DNA of 64,000 nucleotides from assembly GCA_022495005.1 (NCBI GenBank), contig JAGYXB010001753.1:310001-374000 (forward strand), read 5' to 3'. The first letter of the stretch is position 1, and the number at the start of each line of letters is the position of its first letter. The stretch comes from Rhyacophila brunnea. Its lineage: Eukaryota > Arthropoda > Insecta > Trichoptera > Rhyacophilidae. The position numbers and the translations under genes were made by a program. The notes beneath the pieces are model-generated. The model saw only the letters and a program-made list of their open reading frames with translations, ran no database searches and had not been told where the DNA came from. Positions 57,661-64,000 of the stretch are shown here, piece by piece.

Positions 57661-58610
57661 TTAATTACGAAATACCAGTATTTTTAACATGAAATACGTT
57701 TTATATTGCTTTTTAAATCGGTGAAATAAACTCTTGTCGAGATATATTTCTAAAGTATTATTACAAAGTTAAATAAAAATACAATATCTCGTCCTCGTCA
57801 TCGTGAAAAGGCGCGTAAAACTCGGAACGGGCAAAAGCGCGGTCGAAAAATTACAGCCGCTTTTAAAATGAAATGAAACTATTAACTATGGAGTGGTTAA
57901 GAATGTTAAAGGACAAAGAGATGCGGCACTGAGTTGATTACGCGTGTCACTTCACATTTTTGGAGCAGGGTTTTCCAAATTAAATTTAGTCACAGGATCC
58001 TCCTATATTTTGTACAAAATATTGGAAAAAATATCTTATTTCAAGTATAAATATTTATATACTACCAAATAATACCACCTGTCAACATTATCATTTGACT
58101 GTGGAAAGGGAAAAGAGCGTTATTCAGACAAATCAACTTTTACAGGAGGCACAAAAACGTTTTTATTATGGTTTTCGGTCAAAGTTAAAATACAAAACAG
58201 ACATCACCTTAAAATGCATGATAATTAAAAATTTCGTTTTTATATTCCGAATCAGATATTAATTATTGAGTTACTTATAAAACAACAACAAAAATGAAGG
58301 CTTAGTAGTTTTTCCCATGTCACTTCCTTATTTTTTTTTCTTCTTCTTTTTAAATTGTTAGCTAAACTAACATAATAAATCGGCATTTGCAGTTTATATC
58401 CTTTGTATACAACTTGTATATTTAGTCGTCTAACAATGTTATTATGTTGTTGTTTTTATTTAATAAAACGCATTTTTTTGTAGTACTTATTCCACTTTTA
58501 ATCAATAAATTAGGACCGGTATCGTCCGCCTCAGTGGGACATTTTCAACTGAATACATTTTTTTTTAAAACAATATTTATCAAATCAAATATCAAACATT
58601 TATCAAAGTA
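57661..58610. other. Unassigned AT-rich sequence
   Basis: Contains a weak match at 58440-58550 to the small repeat at 7990 and 45640. No gene. Confidence 0.4.
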
Positions 58611-59005
58611 TGGACGCTAAACCAAGAGATGTCACGGAGACTTAAAGCTTTCGAGATGTGGCTGTATAGACGCATCCTCAAAATTCCTTGGACTGACCGG
58701 GTGACAAATGTTGAAGTTCTCAATCGAATGGGGAAGGACCGAGAAGTTCTACGTAGTATCAAAACCAGGAAACTACAATACCTCGGCCACATTATGAAAG
58801 GACAAAAATACAGCATTCCTCAACTTGTCATTCAAGGAAAGATCAATGGGAAGCGTAGCAGAGGACGGCGCCGCATTTTGTGGCTTAAGAACCTCCGTGA
58901 TTGGTACGAGTGCAGCTTTACCGAACTGTTCCGCGTAGCAGACGACAAAGATAAGATCGCCTTGATGGTGACCGACCTCCGCTAGGGGATGGCACAATAA
59001 GAAGA
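58611..59005 (+). mobile_element. RTE-like non-LTR retrotransposon 3' end
   Basis: From 58611 the frame opens with 'WTLNQEMSRRLKAFEMW', then 'RILKIPWTDRVTNVEVL', 'TRKLQYLGHIMKGQ', 'GKRSRGRRRILWLKNL' and 'DDKDKIALMVTDLR', with a stop at 58985. This matches the last ~125 residues of insect endonuclease-reverse transcriptases (RTE-like). It is uninterrupted, but all catalytic domains are missing through 5' truncation. A very short 3' UTR and an 'aagaagaag' tail follow. Minus-strand frames here are shadows. Confidence 0.87.
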
Positions 59006-59458
59006 AGATCAAACAAAATCCAAAGCGATAGAAATAATATAACAATAGGTACATAAATAATTATCCATCCAATAATACCTTCCCAATACCAGATTAATTT
59101 AAAACTAATGAGGTTGGACATTAATATTTCATACTACGTCAGGGGCATTAAACAAATTATTTTAAATATTAATAACAATAAAACGCCACCAACTACAAAG
59201 TTTGCACATCGTTTTGGGTAGCTAGGCTATGGGGTAAATGCAACCTGACTCAAATATTGTATTTTTTGCTATGTCCGATAATACCCATAATATATTATAA
59301 ACTATTATCGTGTATTTTTTCAGAATCCTAATTTGACCCTGCAGAACCCAACTATTGTAGATCTATCAAAAGATTTCTTCAAATCTAGAGACGGTTTAAA
59401 TTCCTATTTGAGTGGTGAAACTACGAATACTAATAAAACATTCATTTTTTAACACCAT
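59006..59458. other. Unassigned AT-rich sequence
   Basis: No gene seen. Confidence 0.4.
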
Positions 59459-59660
59459 AACAGTCCAACGACAGTAGTGTAGTGAAAAGTGTGGTGAGTA
59501 TCACAGCATTAGAAGTGAAACAATCACATAAACACACAGCATTGAGAACATTACATAAATTTATTGTGACGTCACCGTGAATCGAACCCGGAGCCCCGGG
59601 AAGAAAAGGACTACGAGGGTTTTGACCGGTATACCGTAACACACTAGTACGCAGCAAGAG
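59459..59660 (-). repeat. SINE family B, long copy
   Basis: Plus-strand order: 'acgacagtagtgtagtg' (3' body), 'gtgaaacaatcacataaaca', 'tattgtgacgtcaccgtgaa', then 'tcgaacccggag' (antisense B box), reaching a degraded head. It agrees with 28052-28240 in reverse. The minus frame 59442-59795 is not a gene. Confidence 0.75.
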
Positions 59661-59904
59661 ATTAGCACGAGTCACTATTAAAAAATCATGAACAGTTTTT
59701 TCACAATATAATATCACGAGTAGTTCTAACAAGCATCGAGATATAAAAAAAACATATTCTTTCTTATCAGACCAAACTTTTTTGATCATCACCAATTCTA
59801 TAAATAATTTATACTTTACATATTAATTTCTTTAAATAACAATTATATATGTGCATATATATTAATACTATCGACCGAAGGTACTTGATGGAATTTGAAT
59901 TTAA

Positions 59905-60116
59905 ATTCTAATAGATGTAAGTTTTGTATTATTCCATTTGATTCGTTTTTTGCGACCCAAGTTTCGCCTTTCGGTATCTTCAGGCGCTGTGTACACTCAC
60001 CAAAGGCAAACGCACACTGACAACGAATACTCTTAACTCTAAGATGCCGAAAGGCGAAACCCGTGTCGCAAAAAACGACTCAAATGAAATAGTACAAATC
60101 TTAAATCCATTATAAT
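59905..60116. repeat. Fold-back family G, palindromic copy
   Basis: Left arm 'gtaagttttgtattattcca', 'cgttttttgcgac', 'gtttcgcctttcggtatctt' and right arm 'aagatgccgaaaggcgaaac', 'gtcgcaaaaaacgact', 'tagtacaaatctta' are reverse complements over ~78 bases, with a ~57-base loop. Fragments at 9284 and 52427 show it is dispersed. Probably a MITE; no duplication identified. Confidence 0.75.
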
Positions 60117-60389
60117 ATGTACATATATTTTATATATTTATAATGTATATTTGATATTATTAAGTATTATCTTTAAATAAACTTTATGTGAGTGTCCACT
60201 AAGCCCTTAGGTCTTACTCCGAACCTATTTTATCATGATGCTGCGAAGGATTTTTGAGTTTATAAACCTCGAGCATTCCGCCGTATCCCCCACTTAACAA
60301 AACCGACAAAATAATACATACACTCCAAGAAGGGAAGAGCATTGCTGAAATTCTCTCCACGTGAAATAACGAATAGGCTTTTGTGGGTC

Positions 60390-60640
60390 TATGGGAATGT
60401 TTTATGTCGAACATAAAACGAACAACAGATGTCAGAAACTGGGGATAGGGGGGCTACAGCCCCCGGAACACTTGCAAAACCGCTTCGTACGGCATTTTTC
60501 AAATGACTGCCAACGTAAAATGTTGGGACGCGCTTATTGTGGGTTCGTGTATTCATTCCTTAGGAGCTTTGCGCTCCACGTAAGTGGATGCCAAAGTTTC
60601 TGCACGTAGGGGGATGCGTCGTTATTTCTTTCGCGTTATT
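60390..60640. repeat. GC-rich segment with short hairpins, class unknown
   Basis: Stands out from AT-rich flanks. It contains the hairpins 'ggggggctacagccccc' (60447-60463) and 'ggagctttgcgctcc' (about 60563-60577). A 72-codon plus frame crosses it without a recognisable domain. The structure suggests part of a repeat or a structured RNA, but I have no second copy in the window to compare. Confidence 0.35.
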
Positions 60641-61560
60641 TGAAAATCCCCGTTAAGTTTCTTGGTTTATTCGATAGGGAAACTTGGATTCCCTGCTTGG
60701 CTACCTTGCGTATCACTTAGAGAGCAGAAGTCGAAAAAATATATTTAAAAAAAAAAAACACTAAATCTTCTTCCAAAGCCGATGCAGCTTTAATACTCCA
60801 CCATCCCTTTACTCTATCTGCAGTAGACTAATCCTACACTCCAAGAAGCTTCTGTCAAGTCGTGATTAAACGCAACTGGTGCGTTGCCCACCAGGTGGCC
60901 ATTAGATATAATTAGCATGTCATTTAAATGTAGTAATTAAATATTAACTAAAAGGTCCGCAGGGAATGGGTTGTAAGGATTATCTTTGCAAGTCTTAATT
61001 CTATTGTACCCACCTCGAGTAGAATGTACCGCACCTCAATTATTGAGTTGTTATTACCTGATACATACCCGTAAATTTGTACAAATGAAGTTACCTATGA
61101 GTTGTTGTATCGGAAATAATTAGCTGTATAGTATTGAGATCAAATTCGTGTTTAAATAAAATACATAATAAAATCAAAACTTATCATTTCTAAGTGATCA
61201 TAAAAAGTAATTTTGTTTTGTATTTTGTTACATAAGTTAAATATAATACGTTTGCTTTGGCTGAAAAATAATCAGTGGCTTCCCATCGGGGTAGGCAGGT
61301 CATGCGTTGCTTATGAGCGTCACATTAAAAAACGATTACAATCATTTCAAAATTTGAAAATTTTCAAACAGCGAACGTACTGAAATCTTTATTTTTTTTA
61401 AAAGAAATCACAAGTAGGCCTTCAAACCTTTAGTGTCTGAAACCTCAACATACATAAAACCACCGCTGTCTGAGTGGAGTTTTCGTAGAAATGCTCTTAG
61501 TATACATGGTATGTACGTATTTTTTTTTTAATTGTTGTATTTGTTTTTTAAGATAATAAA
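60641..61560. other. Unassigned sequence
   Basis: No gene recognised. Confidence 0.4.
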
Positions 61561-61695
61561 ATGGAAAGTTTTGCACCTAACAGTATTGCTTACAATTTAA
61601 GAGTTAAAGGTAAAGAAGATGGCATTTTAAGTTTGCATAGCGGCAGCACTTTGTCTTGGACTGTCACTGACAATAATAATGCGAAAGTATGGTAG
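61561..61695 (+). other. 44-codon open frame with exon-like context
   Basis: An ATG at 61561 opens 44 codons to a TAG at 61693. It begins M-E-S-F-A-P-N-S-I-A-Y-N-L-R and ends near D-N-N-N-A-K-V-W. It is preceded by a long pyrimidine-rich tract and 'ttttttaag', a plausible 3' splice site at about 61551. Codon use is less biased than the surrounding DNA. I know no homologue. It may be a short coding exon, part of an unknown element next to the LTR at 61966, or chance. Confidence 0.2.
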
Positions 61696-61965
61696 ATCAT
61701 TGCTAGTTTTGATAGGGGATATTAGATCACAGTCAACTTAAAGTTGGACACGCCTACTATTAGTTATGAGACAACCATAATAAGCATAAAAATGATCCAA
61801 TTGGTTTCAGGATCGATTTGTGTAGGTACTTGCAGTAGCAATCATACCACTCAGCATTAAGAAACAAAACAATAGAGCGATAATATTTGTCAGCATTTCC
61901 TCAATCATAACTAGATCAGTGGTGTCTGTTTTCATTAGTCAAGCAACAATATCTCTTGTAATATA

Positions 61966-62258
61966 TGTCCGGGATCTGTATAAATTGGAAGCACAATGCA
62001 TGAATCCTTACTAAACTCATTGAATCAAAAACGAGTTTTTCACTCAACATAGTTAACCATCATTCCACTCGAATCAAGTCTCTCAGTTCATTATTATAAT
62101 CAATCCCTTGATTACACCAATCTCACCAGTACACAATTGCCCGCGATTATAATCTCACGTTATCATCCGTACTATTGTATTCAGTGTATTCTTGTAACGA
62201 CCAATAAACACAATTTCAAGCAAGATAAGCTTTATCTCGACTTCATAATCCACTTCCA
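61966..62258 (+). mobile_element. Putative BEL/Pao-type LTR and primer-binding region
   Basis: The segment starts TGTCCGGGATC and ends CACTTCCA, the TG...CA form of an LTR. It contains a polyadenylation-type signal 'ccaataaaca' near 62200. Immediately after, 62261-62280 reads 'gtggtgaccccgacgtgatt', the sequence that follows the 5' LTR in many insect BEL/Pao retrotransposons. No gag or pol follows, because repeat T begins at about 62312. No second LTR or target duplication was found, so it is a truncated remnant. Confidence 0.5.
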
Positions 62259-62311
62259 AAGTGGTGACCCCGACGTGATTATGGCGTGAAACGGCGACGA
62301 AAAGCCAAATA

Positions 62312-63226
62312 ATTAATCTGTATGTACATACATAATTTTGAAAGACACTTTCTGAGAAAATATATTAAAACCAAAAGAAAAAACCTTTTAAAAAAAGAAA
62401 CCCACCCCTGCAGGGAATCGAACCCTGCATCTCCTGTGTTTACGCTCCGTCCATTGCATTTACCTCTATGCTACGAGGCAACGTATTAATTGCGACAAAT
62501 TTTAACTATTGGCCTTTTTAATACCTACTCATCAGCGTTCTTCTAAATCAAAAGGCCAATAGTTAAAATTTGTCGCAATTAGTACGTCGCCTTGTAGCAT
62601 AGAGGTAAATGCAACGGATGGGGCGTAAACCCAGGAGATGCAGGGCTCGATTTTCTGCCGGGGTGGCTTACTTTTTTCAAAAAGATTTTTTCTATTGGTT
62701 ATAATATATTTTCTCAGAAAGTGTTTTTTTAAATTATGTATGTTCAATAATCAGAATGGTGCAGTCTTAAATCTTGTGAGTTATTCGTTGAATAAAAGAA
62801 ATAGTTAATTATAAATTATTAGCAAGTTCATCATAAAAAATATTGCAGAAATCCACGAAGTTGGTTAGTAATTGAAGTAATAGGTATCTACTTTGATTTA
62901 ATAAAACAAAAACCGATTGCCAAAGTAGCTTGATTTAGAAGAACGCTGATGAGCAGGTATTAAAAAAGCCAATAGTTAAAATTTGTCACAATTAGTACGT
63001 TGCCTTATAGCATAGAGGTAAATGCAACGGACGGGGCGTAAGCCCAGGAGATGCAGGGTTCGATCCCTGCCGGGGTGGCTTACTTTTTTCAAAAAGATTT
63101 TTTCTATTGGTTATAATATATTTTCTCAGAAAGTGTTTTTCAAAATTATGTATGTTCAATAATCGGAATGGTACATTCTTAAATCTTGTGAATTATTCGT
63201 TGAATAAAAGAAATAGTTAATTATAA
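62312..63226. repeat. Repeat T array: one inverted and two direct units with tRNA-like modules
   Basis: 62312-62549 is a minus-strand partial unit and 62550 onward are plus-strand units, with starts at about 62550 and 62964 (period ~414). Each carries a tRNA-like module ('tagcatagaggtaaatgcaa', 'gatgcagggttcgat', 'ccctgccggggtgg') at about 62400-62485 (minus), 62596-62670 and 63006-63079. The T-arm pairs gcaggg/ccctgc, and the loop contains the TTCGAT of a B box. The body shares 'ttttctcagaaagtg', 'ttgtgaattattcgttgaat' and 'gattgccaaagtagcttga'. I infer a tRNA-derived multimeric SINE or satellite-like repeat. Confidence 0.82.
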
Positions 63227-63809
63227 TCTGTATGTATTTATCGAATCTGCTAGACTTCGTGTAATCAAGTATTAAAACGGCACTTATGGCGTTCGTTATA
63301 GACAGGGTGTAACAATTTAGAACCGTTGATCGTAATGATGCTAATCATATGGGCTTGGCATCCAAGATCAAATCACATAATATATTTTTGATTGCTTCGA
63401 TTTTATAGCTGCCAGCCTACTGTGAGCAATATACCTCGGACAGGCTTTGAAATACGTTTTATGACAATCCAAGATATTATCTCGAGTTTTCGTTTATAGC
63501 GGGGCTATGCCTCTCTTTGAAAACCTCATATTAAAGATTTTATGCGTGCTTGTCAAAATTATACGACTTTTTAATAACACTAGAAAACCATTCACATTTT
63601 CTTGGACATGAAATAAGATAGCATATCGCAGACATTCTGGCAATATGTCCAGGGGCGGATTTACCAATGTTCTGAATACGCGTTAGTGTAAGCTCTTGTG
63701 TCGTCAAGAGCCCCCAAATAAAAAACTAGAAAAAATCTTTTAAAAATACGAAAAACTATTACAATATTATAGTACTCTTTATTTCAAAGAATAAACGCAG
63801 TATAAAATC
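63227..63809. other. Unassigned sequence
   Basis: No gene recognised. Confidence 0.4.
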
Positions 63810-64000
63810 ATTGGGTACTGTTCGGTTATGAGGAATACAGCGAAAAACACATTTTTAAAATAGCCGATATACTGGATTATTTGTTAGGTTAACTTAACCA
63901 AACCTAACCTAAGCTAACCCAAACTAACAAATAATCCAGTATATCGGGTATTTTCAAAATGTGTTATTCGCTGTATTCCTCATAACCGAACAGTACCAAT
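63810..64000. repeat. Palindromic element with CCTAA-like loop, at window edge
   Basis: Left arm 'attgggtactgttcggttat', 'gaggaatacagcg', 'gatatactggattatttgtt' is the reverse complement of the right arm ending 'accgaacagtaccaat' at the last base. The ~45-base centre (63885-63931) holds 'ttaggtt' and 'aacctaacctaa'. The element may end at or just past the window. Compare 21493-21851 for a different hairpin with a similar centre. Confidence 0.78.

Noticed and set aside
62400..63080. Cluster of tRNA genes
   Set aside because: The modules have a good T-arm and B box but no convincing full cloverleaf, and they recur inside a larger dispersed repeat unit.

Overview
The window looks like gene-poor, AT-rich insect DNA, most likely from a moth or butterfly. 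I base this on four things: RTE- and jockey-like non-LTR retrotransposon tails of types common in insects, a Helitron with the terminal sequences usual in insects, short CCTAA runs (the complement of the insect telomere motif TTAGG), and scattered 'taggtacctac' strings. The order Lepidoptera is an inference, not something shown by a host gene. I find no convincing complete host gene, no genuine tRNA or rRNA gene and no CRISPR array. Almost every recognisable feature is a transposable element or a decayed piece of one.

Layout. 1-10 kb: a tRNA-derived SINE head, a pair of inverted ~300-bp repeats 6.3 kb apart, a non-LTR 3' tail and a complete non-autonomous hAT element with exact 8-bp target duplications. 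10-21 kb: mostly unassigned AT-rich sequence with a 213-bp palindrome, an IR-flanked element, two tRNA-like sequences and a frameshifted non-LTR 3' end. 21-29 kb: a hairpin carrying four CCTAA copies, an antisense non-LTR C-terminus with a zinc knuckle, a repeat with a SINE-like organisation, an RTE tail, a 97-bp tandem duplication and a second SINE family. 29.4-33.3 kb: a broken Rep-helicase Helitron with two 5' ends, sitting inside an older element with terminal inverted repeats. 33.7-43.3 kb: a dense field of hAT-type elements, MITEs, palindromes, SINEs and retrotransposon tails; one hAT copy contains a SINE whose head is inverted. 44.3-45.5 kb: a degraded mariner-like transposase. 46-57 kb: further hAT copies, a non-LTR fragment and two small elements with 3-bp target duplications, one of them nested in a hAT copy. 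57-64 kb: arrays of a ~414-bp unit carrying a tRNA-like sequence (including one head-to-head pair), an RTE tail, a putative BEL/Pao-type LTR and a terminal palindrome that reaches the window edge.

The elements work as layers rather than as a pathway. Several insertions can be ordered by nesting: SINE into hAT (42.7 kb), MITE into hAT (56.4 kb), Helitron into TIR element (30.0 kb). At least six insertions have exact target duplications that fix their boundaries. Autonomous coding capacity survives only as relics (Helitron Rep-helicase, mariner transposase, non-LTR reverse transcriptase C-termini), all interrupted by stops, frameshifts or truncation. Two short open stretches (10.42 kb and 61.56 kb) have exon-like features and are the only hints of possible host coding sequence.
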